From positions 1-64,000 of the forward strand of contig CAYUIZ010000006.1 in the NCBI GenBank assembly GCA_964444885.1: DNA of 64,000 nt, given 5' to 3'. The stretch comes from CAYRGQ01 sp964444885 (GTDB taxonomy: Bacteria > Bacteroidota > Bacteroidia > Sphingobacteriales > Sphingobacteriaceae). This document shows, one piece after another, positions 53,636-62,177 of the stretch; within the stretch, counting starts at the first letter, position 1, and the number at the start of each line of letters is the position of its first letter. Below the pieces are notes generated by a model that was given only the letters and a program-made list of their open reading frames with translations, was not told the DNA's origin and searched no databases. The position numbers and the translations under genes are program-made.

Positions 53636-54727
53636 CTAGTTTACCAGCCGGCGGTAGTAATCCAACGCCTCGAAAATCGTCGATTCTTCGACAAAAAAAT
53701 CGACGTCGCACGCACCGATCCGTGACGGTAAAGCAAAACCGATTTGGTCGCCCGCATTCTTCTTATCGTTCTTCATCAGCCCCATCAATTCAGGGTAGGC
53801 ACCCGGCCCAAAATGATAATCCGGGAAAAGTGAGCGAAATGCGTGGACGATATCCTGCAATTCAGATTCGGACAAACCGTTGCGCTTGTGGGCCAAATAG
53901 CCCTCGCATATCATCCCGGCAGCGATTGCTTCCCCGTGCAGCAAAGGATCCGCATCATGCACCATGGAGTAGCCCTCCAAGGCATGGCCGATAGTGTGGC
54001 CGAAATTCAAGGTTTTACGAAGTCCTTTCTCGGTGGGATCAACCAGCACCACCTGATTTTTGATGTGCACGGAATGCCGGATATCGGCGAGTGTGATCTC
54101 CTCGGGCACCACGGTTTTCACGCGGTGGTAAAATGCCGCATCCGCAATAATGCCATGCTTGATCACCTCCGCAAATCCAGAAACCAGTTGACGGCGGCTC
54201 AAGGTGCGCAAAAACAGCGTGGATATAAAAACGGCTTGTGGCTGTGTGAAGGTGCCCACAATGTTTTTGACGTTATCTAGGTCGATGCCGGTTTTGCCGC
54301 CCACCGATGCATCTACCTGCGAAAGCAGCGTGGTGGGGATATGCAGAAAATCAATCCCGCGTTTGTAGGTTGAGGCAGCAAAACCACCCAGGTCCGTCAC
54401 CACGCCTCCCCCTAGGTTGATTAAGAGGCTACGCCGGTCGGCGTTAAAATCCAGCATCATTTTCCATACGCCGATGCAGAAATCGATATTCTTGTTTTCC
54501 TCGCCCGGATCGACCTCAATGATGTCATAGCGGTCGAAACCTGGCCAAAACGATTGCAATACGGGCAAACAGTGTTCGCTGGTATGGCGGTCAGTCAGCA
54601 CCAGTATTTTCGAGTACGACTTGGACGCCACGAAGGCCGCCAGACCGGCTAGCTGGTCATCAAAAAAAACTTGATAGCCCAAACTATCGATGGGTGCTTC
54701 GGAAGCGGATGGGGAAAACTCACTCAT
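53636..54727 (-). CDS. aroB: 3-dehydroquinate synthase
   Basis: This 363-residue cytoplasmic enzyme converts DAHP to 3-dehydroquinate, step 2 of the shikimate pathway. Hallmarks are NLGGGVVTDLGGFAAS, IPTTLLSQVDASVGGKTGID, VSGFAEVIKHGII, LNFGHTIGHALEG and LLHGEAIAAGMICEGYL. Metal ligands (Glu, His, His) are present. The start is ATG 54727; a longer frame up to 54763 adds unconserved residues. It is a single gene with no other shikimate gene nearby. Confidence 0.96.
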   Translation of the reverse strand: MSEFSPSASEAPIDSLGYQVFFDDQLAGLAAFVASKSYSKILVLTDRHTSEHCLPVLQSFWPGFDRYDIIEVDPGEENKNIDFCIGVWKMMLDFNADRRSLLINLGGGVVTDLGGFAASTYKRGIDFLHIPTTLLSQVDASVGGKTGIDLDNVKNIVGTFTQPQAVFISTLFLRTLSRRQLVSGFAEVIKHGIIADAAFYHRVKTVVPEEITLADIRHSVHIKNQVVLVDPTEKGLRKTLNFGHTIGHALEGYSMVHDADPLLHGEAIAAGMICEGYLAHKRNGLSESELQDIVHAFRSLFPDYHFGPGAYPELMGLMKNDKKNAGDQIGFALPSRIGACDVDFFVEESTIFEALDYYRRLVN

Positions 54728-54781
54728 GCTATTCGCTTGATGGTTATAATTATTAGGAGGCAATCAGACGCCTTGGCGCAC

Positions 54782-55234
54782 TTAGCGGACGGCCATCACT
54801 TTCAGCTCGAAATCCTTAACGTGCTCGTAATAGGGAATGGTAGCGCGCCGTGCAAAATGGATAAAATTCATCACCACGCTGTCGCGCTGGGTCTGGGACA
54901 ATCCATCGCGGATGTTCGCGCCTTGTCCGTCAAAAACGGCTAGTTTGCCGCCGTCCACGCGGGTTTCTTCGCCATTTCGGTGCACATCAAGCAACGTGGC
55001 CGCGTATTTCTGGATACCCTTCGAGTACGCATCCAACGTGGACGACGCCTGTACCGTGTCGCGATCTACACGCTCGTTACCTACCGCAGTCTTTGACTGC
55101 GATTTTTTGGCTTCGAATGTCTCCAGGTTCACCTCAATAACATAGCCCGCCGGACCACTGTCCGGGCTGCCGCCGCCGCAGGCGCTCACAACAAGCGCAG
55201 CAAACATGAGGAGTACGTACCACTTACTTTGCAT
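54782..55234 (-). CDS. Hypothetical lipoprotein
   Basis: This 150-residue protein starts at ATG 55234 (MQSKWYVLLMFAALVVSACGG), lipobox at C19. The mature chain is hydrophilic, with EVNLETFEAKKSQSKT, helical DAYSKGIQKYAATL, and NFIHFARRATIPYYEHVKDFE near the end. No family recognised. It begins 4 bp after the S4-domain gene's stop and is probably cotranscribed with it. Confidence 0.8.
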   Translation of the reverse strand: MQSKWYVLLMFAALVVSACGGGSPDSGPAGYVIEVNLETFEAKKSQSKTAVGNERVDRDTVQASSTLDAYSKGIQKYAATLLDVHRNGEETRVDGGKLAVFDGQGANIRDGLSQTQRDSVVMNFIHFARRATIPYYEHVKDFELKVMAVR

Positions 55235-55238
55235 AGGA

Positions 55239-55445
55239 TCACTTGATTTTGACACGCTGGCCCTCAAATTCCACAACATCACCGGCCCGCACCTTCAGCC
55301 GTTTGCGGTAATCCACCTCGCCATTGTACTTGACCTGGCCCGCAGAAACAGCCGCTTGCGCACTACCCCCGTTCTCTACCCAATTCAGCACTTTAAGCAA
55401 TTGGATCAGCTGGATATGGTCGCCTTTAACCGCGTATTCGATCAT
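55239..55445 (-). CDS. S4-domain RNA-binding protein (YbcJ/YaaA type)
   Basis: The 68-residue protein is almost entirely an S4 RNA-binding fold: IQLIQLLKVLNWVENGGSAQ, AGQVKYNGEVDYRKRLKV and RAGDVVEFEGQRVKI. Free-standing S4 proteins of this size bind rRNA or tRNA; the target is unknown. The exact promoter at 55450-55480 places the transcription start at or within a few bases of the ATG, so the mRNA is probably leaderless. It heads an operon with the hypothetical lipoprotein. Confidence 0.92.
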   Translation of the reverse strand: MIEYAVKGDHIQLIQLLKVLNWVENGGSAQAAVSAGQVKYNGEVDYRKRLKVRAGDVVEFEGQRVKIK

Positions 55446-55449
55446 CTTG

Positions 55450-55480
55450 CAAACTTACCCAACGCCTCCGGTTTTCCCAA
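55450..55480 (-). promoter_or_regulatory. Consensus promoter of the S4-domain gene, adjacent to the start codon
   Basis: On the minus strand TTG (55480-55478), a 20-bp spacer and TAAGTTTG (55457-55450) match exactly. Only 4 bp separate the -7 box from the ATG at 55445. Confidence 0.75.
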
Positions 55481-55604
55481 ATGTATATGCAGCTTTTCCA
55501 GACGCCAAAAATGTACGGGCATTTGCTTTCCTATTGGGCTGCGCAATACGGAGCCGCGCGCGCAAATCCTTACTTAGCAACTATGAAATTGAAGCCTTTT
55601 ATGC

Positions 55605-55612
55605 TACTTTTG
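55605..55612 (+). promoter_or_regulatory. -7 box of the proline dehydrogenase gene
   Basis: TACTTTTG matches TAnnTTTG, 22 bp before the ATG at 55635. The -33 element is unclear. Confidence 0.5.
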
Positions 55613-55634
55613 TCGCAAAAATTAATTTCGATTG

Positions 55635-56843
55635 ATGAGCGAACTTCCAAAACACGCTACCGGCGTCTCCTTTGACAACACCGAGGTAGCATTCCGAAGC
55701 AAGAATAACAAGTCACTGGAGAAAGCGCATTGGATATTCCGGGTCATTGCTAACAATTTCCTGACCCGTGTTGGCCCGCCGATCACCAACCTTGCCTTCA
55801 AAGCAGGCCTGCCCATCACGGGCATTATCCGCAAAACAATCTTCCAGCATTTCTGCGGTGGCGAATCGATAGCGGGATGTCGGTCAGCGATCCTTCAGCT
55901 TGCCTCCCAGGGCGTCAGCACCATTCTCGACTACTCGGTGGAAGGCGAGGAATCGGAGGCTTCCTTCGACCAAACCTGTGACGAGATTTTGCGTACAGTG
56001 ACGTACGCCAAAGTAAACCAAAACATATCGTTCTGCGTATTCAAGCCCACCGGCTTGGGAAGCTTCCACCTGTACAAGAAAGTAAGCGCGGGCGAGCCGT
56101 TGAGCGCGGAAGAAACGGCTGCATACGAGCGAACCAAGGCACGAATCGAACGTATCTGCTTGGCGTGCCACTACGCGGACATCAACCTGCTGATCGATGC
56201 CGAGCACTCGTGGATACAAGATGCAATCGATGATATTGTCCGCGACATGATGCGGCGGTTTAACCGCGAAAAACTGGTTGTATACAATACGTACCAGCTT
56301 TACCGGCACGATAAGCTCGCGTCGCTCAAAGCGGACTACGCCCTTGCAGAAACCGATGGCTTCTTGCTGGGTGCCAAGCTCGTGCGTGGCGCATATATGG
56401 AAATCGAGCGTGAACGCGCCGAACGTAAAGGATATCCTTCGCCCATACAACCCAACAAAGCAGCGACCGATCTTGACTACGATGAAGCGATTCGCTTTTG
56501 TCTGGACAACATCGAGCGCGTAGGCCTAATGGCCGGCACGCATAATGAAGCGAGCAGCCGGCTGTTGGTTGACGAAATGGACGTACGCGATTTGCCTCGC
56601 AACCATCCACACATCCATTTTGCCCAGTTGCTGGGCATGAGCGACCACATCTCCTTCAACTTGGGCGAAGGAGGCTACAACGTTGCCAAATACATGCCTT
56701 ACGGGCCGGTCAAGGCCGTCATGCCGTATTTGTTCCGACGGGCAGCGGAAAACACTTCCGTTGCCGGGCAGACAGGCCGCGAGCTGCAACTGATTATTCG
56801 GGAAAAACAACGCCGAAAAGCCACACGGAAAAACGGCTTATAA
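55635..56843 (+). CDS. Proline dehydrogenase
   Basis: The 402-residue monofunctional flavoenzyme oxidises proline to pyrroline-5-carboxylate. The FAD TIM barrel shows GVSTILDYSVEGEE, ISFCVFKPTGLGS, INLLIDAEHSWIQDA, VVYNTYQLYRHD, KLVRGAYMEIERERA and GTHNEASSRLL. The C-terminus has QLLGMSDHISFNLG, YNVAKYMPYGPVKAVMPYL and RRAAEN. The ATG at 55635 is preferred over a TTG one codon upstream. The pyrroline-5-carboxylate dehydrogenase is not adjacent. Confidence 0.94.
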   Translation: MSELPKHATGVSFDNTEVAFRSKNNKSLEKAHWIFRVIANNFLTRVGPPITNLAFKAGLPITGIIRKTIFQHFCGGESIAGCRSAILQLASQGVSTILDYSVEGEESEASFDQTCDEILRTVTYAKVNQNISFCVFKPTGLGSFHLYKKVSAGEPLSAEETAAYERTKARIERICLACHYADINLLIDAEHSWIQDAIDDIVRDMMRRFNREKLVVYNTYQLYRHDKLASLKADYALAETDGFLLGAKLVRGAYMEIERERAERKGYPSPIQPNKAATDLDYDEAIRFCLDNIERVGLMAGTHNEASSRLLVDEMDVRDLPRNHPHIHFAQLLGMSDHISFNLGEGGYNVAKYMPYGPVKAVMPYLFRRAAENTSVAGQTGRELQLIIREKQRRKATRKNGL

Positions 56844-56890
56844 ATAAGAAAACAAACCGAGCCCCACCGTGGCTGGGAAAGGAATATCAC

Positions 56891-57514
56891 ATGAAAAACC
56901 CTGCAGCTTTCGAACTGAAACTCGAGCGGCTTACTGCGATCAGCAACAGAAAAAAATACAAAGCCTTTTTATACGACTGCGACGGCACGCTGGCTGACAA
57001 CATGCACGCCCACAAAGCGGCTTACGGAAAAACAGCGGCGGCATATGGCATTACCTTAGACCTCCAGCTCATCGATGAGCTGGCCGGATGGCCCACTGTG
57101 GCTGTGGCGGCGGAAATCAGCAAGCGATACCAAACGCCTATCGACCCTAAAACCTTCGCAACGGAAAAATCCGCGGCTTTTTTTCGGGACTATATCGAGC
57201 ACACGCAGCCCATCCCCCACGTGGTTGCCCACCTGCGCAACCATGTAGGCGGCACCCGTATCGGCGTGGTGTCTGGCGGCGTACGCAAAACCGTCACCAA
57301 AACACTAACCGTATTGGACCTCCTGCCGCTGGTCGAAGTTTTGGTATGCGCGGGAGAAACCCCACAAGGAAAACCGTACCCCGACCCTTTTCTGCTGGCT
57401 GCATCCCAATTGGGTATAGCACCCGCTGAATGCCTCGTGTTCGAGGACGGCGATCCGGGCGTACAGGCCGCCATTGCCGCTGGCATGGACTGGGTACGCA
57501 TCGACGAGTTATAA
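56891..57514 (+). CDS. HAD-superfamily phosphatase (beta-phosphoglucomutase-like)
   Basis: This 207-residue cytoplasmic enzyme has the HAD motifs FLYDCDGTLADN (nucleophile Asp), VVSGGVRK (motif II Ser), GKPYPDPF (Lys) and FEDGDPGVQAAIAAGM (motif IV Asp). A helical cap follows motif I. It probably removes phosphate from a sugar phosphate; a mutase activity is also possible. It follows the proline dehydrogenase by 47 bp. Confidence 0.92.
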   Translation: MKNPAAFELKLERLTAISNRKKYKAFLYDCDGTLADNMHAHKAAYGKTAAAYGITLDLQLIDELAGWPTVAVAAEISKRYQTPIDPKTFATEKSAAFFRDYIEHTQPIPHVVAHLRNHVGGTRIGVVSGGVRKTVTKTLTVLDLLPLVEVLVCAGETPQGKPYPDPFLLAASQLGIAPAECLVFEDGDPGVQAAIAAGMDWVRIDEL

Positions 57515-57532
57515 AACCTTTTAAAAAGGAAA

Positions 57533-57556
57533 TTCCCGAGCGACAACGCTCGGGAA
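57533..57556 (-). terminator. Terminator of the alkaline phosphatase gene (possibly bidirectional)
   Basis: A perfect 10-bp stem TTCCCGAGCG / CGCTCGGGAA with ACAA loop lies between two converging genes. On the minus strand it is followed by TTTCCTTTTT, so it mainly serves the phosphatase gene. Confidence 0.8.
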
Positions 57557-57590
57557 CCCCTGGTATGAAAGACCGAAAAAGCCAGTCGAA

Positions 57591-59012
57591 TTAGAACTTA
57601 TTGCTCACCTCCGCAGCCTGCAGCATCAAGAAGTGCATATCCGTATTGCGAACAAAGGGCTTCAGCAACTCGCTGCCTGGCCCAAATGCCGCAATCTCCA
57701 CATGATCACCCGAGTGACCCGTACTGCCCCAGCCTACCCCGGTATGACGTTGCTGTATCTGGGACAAGTCACTGAACGGCAACCTATACGGATTGTACAA
57801 TCCATCCTCGTTACGCTCGGTGACATAATGTGTCAGCAAGCGGATGGCGTCTTCCGAACGGATGACGATACCCTGAGCTTGTTCGACACGCTCGATAACC
57901 TGATCGGCCGTGAACCCCCTGTCCATTCCTTGCAGCACCCAATCGTTGGTATGCTTAAACGAGATAATCCGGTCAAAATTGTCGTAGCTGCCGCCAAACA
58001 ATCCCGGGTTGGCGTTGCCGTGGTCGGTCGTGATGATGACTAGCGTATCTCCGTCCGCCTCGGCAAATGCCATTGCCTCTTCTACAGCTTCTTCGAATGC
58101 TAACTGATCGTAGACTACGCCTCCGACGTCATTGGCGTGCGCCGCCCAATCCACTTTGCCGCCTTCCACCTGCATGACGAATCCGTCGCGGTTTTTACTA
58201 AGCTGGGCGATGGCAGCCTTGGTCATCTCGGCAATCGACGGCGACGTCCGTTTGAGTTCCGCATCGTTTTCGCGGTCAAGCGCGTAAGGTAGGCCACCCG
58301 TGCTAAATACGCCTAATACAGGGGTGCGGGCTTTGTTTTTCTCGATCGCGAGCATCTCGTCGCGTGTCCGGACCACTTGGTAGCCACTGGCGGCAAATTT
58401 GCCAAAAAGGTCTTGCTTGTCGCTTCGCCGGTCAGCGCTGAAGTGCTCCGCACCGCCGCCCATAATGAGATCAATGCGCAAGTCGTAATATTGCTGGGCA
58501 ATACCCGGCTCGTCCGAACGGCGGTCGCTATTGACGGTAAAACCCGCTGGCGTGGCGTGCGTGACCGTGACCGATGTCACCAAGCCCACCGCTTTGCCTG
58601 CGGCCTTAAATTTCTGAAGAATGGGTAGCGGCTTGCTGCCGTCGGGAGCTACGTTCACCGCGCCGTTATTCACCCGCACGCCACCGCCCCACGAGGAGCT
58701 AGCCGCCGAGGAATCCGTTACCAAACTATTGGCGGAGGCCGTATCCATTAGACCCCTTACGACTTTATTATCGGCATATAATGACATCCACGGCGACAGT
58801 TTGCCATCGCGGCGCTCGCGAAGCATGTTGGCCAAACTAAGCGTACCGGCACTCATTCCGTCGCTGACCATGAAAATAATGTTCTTCGCCGTTTTGCCAG
58901 CATACTGGCCCAGGATTCCGCGGCGCGGTGTAGCAATGGCTTGCAAGGGGGATACAAGTGCAGCCCCAGCGGCTGTAAGTGCCGTGTTGCGGAAAAAGTC
59001 TCTGCGTTTCAT
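57591..59012 (-). CDS. Exported PhoA-type alkaline phosphatase
   Basis: The 473-residue enzyme has a leader MKRRDFFRNTALTAAGAALV with an RR motif (Tat-like). The start ATG is at 59012; a TTG at 59018 would add two residues. The PhoA fold is complete: NIIFMVSDGMSAG (metal Asp), NSLVTDSSAASSSWGGG (nucleophile Ser after the Asp), QVEGGKVDWAAHAND, IITTDHGN and TGHSGDHVEIAAFGPGS. It should hydrolyse phosphomonoesters in the periplasm or at the surface. Contrast with the DHG-less protein at 6432-8150. Confidence 0.94.
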   Translation of the reverse strand: MKRRDFFRNTALTAAGAALVSPLQAIATPRRGILGQYAGKTAKNIIFMVSDGMSAGTLSLANMLRERRDGKLSPWMSLYADNKVVRGLMDTASANSLVTDSSAASSSWGGGVRVNNGAVNVAPDGSKPLPILQKFKAAGKAVGLVTSVTVTHATPAGFTVNSDRRSDEPGIAQQYYDLRIDLIMGGGAEHFSADRRSDKQDLFGKFAASGYQVVRTRDEMLAIEKNKARTPVLGVFSTGGLPYALDRENDAELKRTSPSIAEMTKAAIAQLSKNRDGFVMQVEGGKVDWAAHANDVGGVVYDQLAFEEAVEEAMAFAEADGDTLVIITTDHGNANPGLFGGSYDNFDRIISFKHTNDWVLQGMDRGFTADQVIERVEQAQGIVIRSEDAIRLLTHYVTERNEDGLYNPYRLPFSDLSQIQQRHTGVGWGSTGHSGDHVEIAAFGPGSELLKPFVRNTDMHFLMLQAAEVSNKF

Positions 59013-59210
59013 ATTCAATTAATTTTCGGTTCGGATATCGCTTTCTCCGGTGCCGCAATGGTTAGTAGCGGTGCTGCTTTGCGGGAGTTGGTTGTGTATC
59101 CAGATTTTAGTTCATTGCAAAAATAGAAATAAAGCGCAAAGTCGCCATACATCGGCCTAACTTTAACACATTCCTAACATGTATCGGCTCGATGGACAGC
59201 CATGCCGGGA

Positions 59211-59585
59211 TTATTCGCTGTCATTGAATGCGTCAGCGAGCACCTTAGACATCTCCGCATGATTAAACGGCTTGACGAGATAGCCCCTGGGATTGGTTGC
59301 GCGGGCGGCCTCCACGGTATGCAGATCGGCGTGCGATGTGAGAAACACAAACGGAATCTGGTAGTTCGAATTCAGCTCGTGCGCAATATCAATCCCCGTT
59401 TTGTCAGACTTCAGAATAATATCCAAAATCAGCAAATCCGGCGGGTTTAATTTAATTTTCTCAAACGTCTCCTCGTAGCTCGACGATAAGTCGGACACCA
59501 CGTACCCCAAGTCTTCTAGCATAAACTGCAAGTCCAGTGCGATGATCATCTGGTCTTCGACAATGTGGATTTTTTTCATTTCCAT
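59211..59585 (-). CDS. Single-domain response regulator (CheY-like)
   Basis: The protein has 124 residues if started at 59585; ATG 59579 is also possible. It is a bare receiver: acidic pocket E10/D11, phospho-acceptor D55 (LILDIIL), T83 and K105 (VKPFN). It has no output domain. It lies 360 bp downstream of a histidine kinase gene on the same strand, behind its own -7 box, so it is probably that kinase's phospho-target. It may act by protein binding. Confidence 0.92.
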   Translation of the reverse strand: MEMKKIHIVEDQMIIALDLQFMLEDLGYVVSDLSSSYEETFEKIKLNPPDLLILDIILKSDKTGIDIAHELNSNYQIPFVFLTSHADLHTVEAARATNPRGYLVKPFNHAEMSKVLADAFNDSE

Positions 59586-59944
59586 GGTAGTAGCATGAGG
59601 GATTGGCACGAACGGAAAACGCAACGACCGTTATACATGGTTAAAAATGTTGACAAGGTAAATGTATTCTCTATGGCTGTAGACACAAAGCTACAAAAAG
59701 AAATAATATTACCCCTACTTTTCCACTGCTAAATGTAACAAATTAAGCGAGCCGGCCGCCAAATCATTAACGGCGCTAGCATACCTAAAAAACCCCTTTT
59801 TCAACTTGCTAGTTAACAAAAAGCTGCCCGAGTAAACTGTTGTTCATATCGCCTGACCGCCGATGTGGCGGCGTGTAGTCCCGCGGCCCGTGTGTCGTCG
59901 AATCCATTCCAAACGAACAGCCGGGCGAATTCCTTCAAAAGCGG
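59586..59944. other. Intergenic region upstream of the receiver gene
   Basis: It contains the -7 box at 59686-59693 and no credible gene. The remaining 250 bp show AT-rich stretches and no strong hairpin. Confidence 0.55.
59686..59693 (-). promoter_or_regulatory. -7 box of the receiver-domain gene
   Basis: TAGCTTTG on the minus strand matches TAnnTTTG; the -33 element is unclear. Leader about 95 nt. Confidence 0.45.
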
Positions 59945-61864
59945 CTAGCCGTGGCTTCGGAAATGGACAACGAACTTGGACAGCCCATCCACGTAGGAAT
60001 AGGTGATGTCCCCATTGAGCTGGTCGGTCAAGGAGCGGATCAGTTTGAATCCCAAGCTATCTTCGCCCACATCAAACTGACCCTCGGGCATGCCGACACC
60101 ATCATCCGCATATTCCAGCAAATATTCCTTCTCGCTTCCCGGCGCCACCAATATGGTTATAAGGCCGTTGTCCTTGCCCACAAATGCGTATTTCAGCGAG
60201 TTGGTAATTAACTCCGTGAGAATCAACCCCAACGGAATCGCCGTATCGATATCGAGTGAAACGCGATTCGCATCGACCTGCACTTCGATTTCGTTGTTAT
60301 TGACATTGTATAAACTCAGCAAGTGAAACGCCAGCTGTTCAACATATTCGTGGATATTGAGTTTGCTCAAGCTTTGTTGCTGGTAAAGCTTATTGTGAAT
60401 CAAAGCAATGGAATTGAGGCGGCTCCGACTTTCCTTCATGACCTCGACGACCTCGGGCAGTAAAGTCTTTCGCGCCTGCAAACTCAATAAGCTATTGATA
60501 ATCTGAAGATTGTTCTTGACCCGGTGGTGAATTTCGCGCAACAAAAGCTCGTTCTGTATGTTGGCCTGCTTCAGGATCTCGTTCTGAACGGAAATTTCGG
60601 CATTCTTAATAGCCACCCGGTTTGCCAGCTTGTCTTTTTCCCTGAAATGGATATACAGGATCACCAGGATAGCGAGCAATACAACCACGCTGACAATCAG
60701 CCCATAACGCTGGTATATGGTGTTCGACAGCTTAAGTCGGTCGACATCCTCCTGCCGGGCCATGATAAACTTATCGCTTAGCTCAGCATCGGCCTGCACA
60801 AACTGTTCGATCAGCAAACTATCTCCCAGATAGAGGACGCGGTCATATAGCCTCTCCGCCTCGTCTACCCTTCCCATCGCGTAGTTGGCACTGGCCATTA
60901 GCGCGACGACCTTCCGCACGTCGCTGTTGTTGCCCCGCTTGCGGAGGTTATCGGAAAGGGCCTGCGACCGAGCCAGCGCGGCTTCAAAATTCTCGCCGCG
61001 CAGGTCGTATTTGATGCTCAACAGCTGGTATTCCGTCCATAGCATCGGATTTTTATCCAGGGAAACAGGCAACGCGACCACCTCATCCAGCTTAGCCCGA
61101 AATTCCGCAAGCTCACCGACGCTTTCCAATACCTTGGCCTGCGCCAGCATGGCCCGCAGCAAGCCTTCACTGTTTTGCACGCGCTGGTAATACGCCACAG
61201 CCTTATCCGCGTAAGCTTGGGCCTGATTTAAATCGTCTAAGTGGTAGTAACTGTTGCTATACACCAAATATACTTGGCCTTCGAAGGGATCACGCTGGAG
61301 GCTACGCGTTTCTTCACGCACGGTATCCAGTATGCGAACCGCGCCGTGGTGGTCGCGTTCCACATAGTTTTTAAAGTCAGCATAACCAATGAGCGCACCG
61401 ATCCGGGCGAGTGTGTCGACATTTTCCGAAGCCACTTTGACGGCCTCCCGGTAACTGCGGTGGGCCAGAAAGAGCTGGTCTTGCTGGGCGTAAAGGCCAG
61501 CCAGCCGCACATGGGTATCCACCAGCTTGGAGACTTGGTCTAAAAGCATGTAAATACTCCGGGCCTTTTCATAGAAATCGACGGCCTCCATTACCTTGCC
61601 ACGCCCCTCCAGCAAACGCCCGCTGTAATAGTAGCCGTCCGCAACCCCCTGCTGGTAAGAAATTCCGATGGATTTTTTCCAGGCTTGGTTGATGATCGCA
61701 TCCGCCTGGTTGCCGGGTTGGTCTAGGTATTCCCGTGCCTCACGGTAGAGCGAGTTGATCGTTAATGTGTCACTGGCACGGTCCGCGCCGAAGGCGTGCC
61801 TTGCATCCAAGCCGTGCAGGGCCACCAAAATCCACAATAGAAACCGAATGTCTCTCGTACTCAT
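59945..61864 (-). CDS. TPR-domain sensor histidine kinase (HisKA_2 type)
   Basis: This 639-residue protein has a signal-like N-terminal helix (MSTRDIRFLLWILVALHG). About 340 periplasmic residues of TPR-like helical repeats follow (EKARSIYMLLDQ, AQAYADKAVAYYQ, DEAERLYDRVLYLGD), then one membrane helix near 387-405, a coiled-coil linker and a HisKA_2 kinase core. The phospho-acceptor is in REIHHRVKNNLQ (H447). The ATPase has TELITNSLKYAF and ADDGVGMPEG. Such kinases often pass phosphate to single receivers like the one encoded next. The start is ATG 61864, not the TTG at 61882. The signal sensed is unknown. Confidence 0.93.
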   Translation of the reverse strand: MSTRDIRFLLWILVALHGLDARHAFGADRASDTLTINSLYREAREYLDQPGNQADAIINQAWKKSIGISYQQGVADGYYYSGRLLEGRGKVMEAVDFYEKARSIYMLLDQVSKLVDTHVRLAGLYAQQDQLFLAHRSYREAVKVASENVDTLARIGALIGYADFKNYVERDHHGAVRILDTVREETRSLQRDPFEGQVYLVYSNSYYHLDDLNQAQAYADKAVAYYQRVQNSEGLLRAMLAQAKVLESVGELAEFRAKLDEVVALPVSLDKNPMLWTEYQLLSIKYDLRGENFEAALARSQALSDNLRKRGNNSDVRKVVALMASANYAMGRVDEAERLYDRVLYLGDSLLIEQFVQADAELSDKFIMARQEDVDRLKLSNTIYQRYGLIVSVVVLLAILVILYIHFREKDKLANRVAIKNAEISVQNEILKQANIQNELLLREIHHRVKNNLQIINSLLSLQARKTLLPEVVEVMKESRSRLNSIALIHNKLYQQQSLSKLNIHEYVEQLAFHLLSLYNVNNNEIEVQVDANRVSLDIDTAIPLGLILTELITNSLKYAFVGKDNGLITILVAPGSEKEYLLEYADDGVGMPEGQFDVGEDSLGFKLIRSLTDQLNGDITYSYVDGLSKFVVHFRSHG

Positions 61865-62177
61865 GCCGGGTCCCCCAAACAACTCCTAGTAGATCGCTCC
61901 GCTGGTTGCTCACTATCCATGGCAACATGATTTTCAGTCAGATATGATTCGGCTAATATATTACAATAATTCTGCTTTTACACACAAAATAATGCAGAAA
62001 CAGCGAAATCGCTTATAATTGCGCTCTTGATATTTGGTCTTGCTTTTTGTCAGCTGCGCAAAAAAAACTTCAAAATCTGCGTGGCCGCCACCTTTCGTGC
62101 TGGCCGTTGGCCCAGCGCTATGATAAGACCGATTTCCCTGCATGCAGGAACCCGGTGCAGGCCAGTGCCGCGCGTGG
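61865..62177. other. Intergenic region upstream of the kinase gene
   Basis: This 313-bp gap shows no gene and no exact TAnnTTTG box. A partial dyad (gctggcc / ggcccagc near 62100) is present. Confidence 0.5.
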
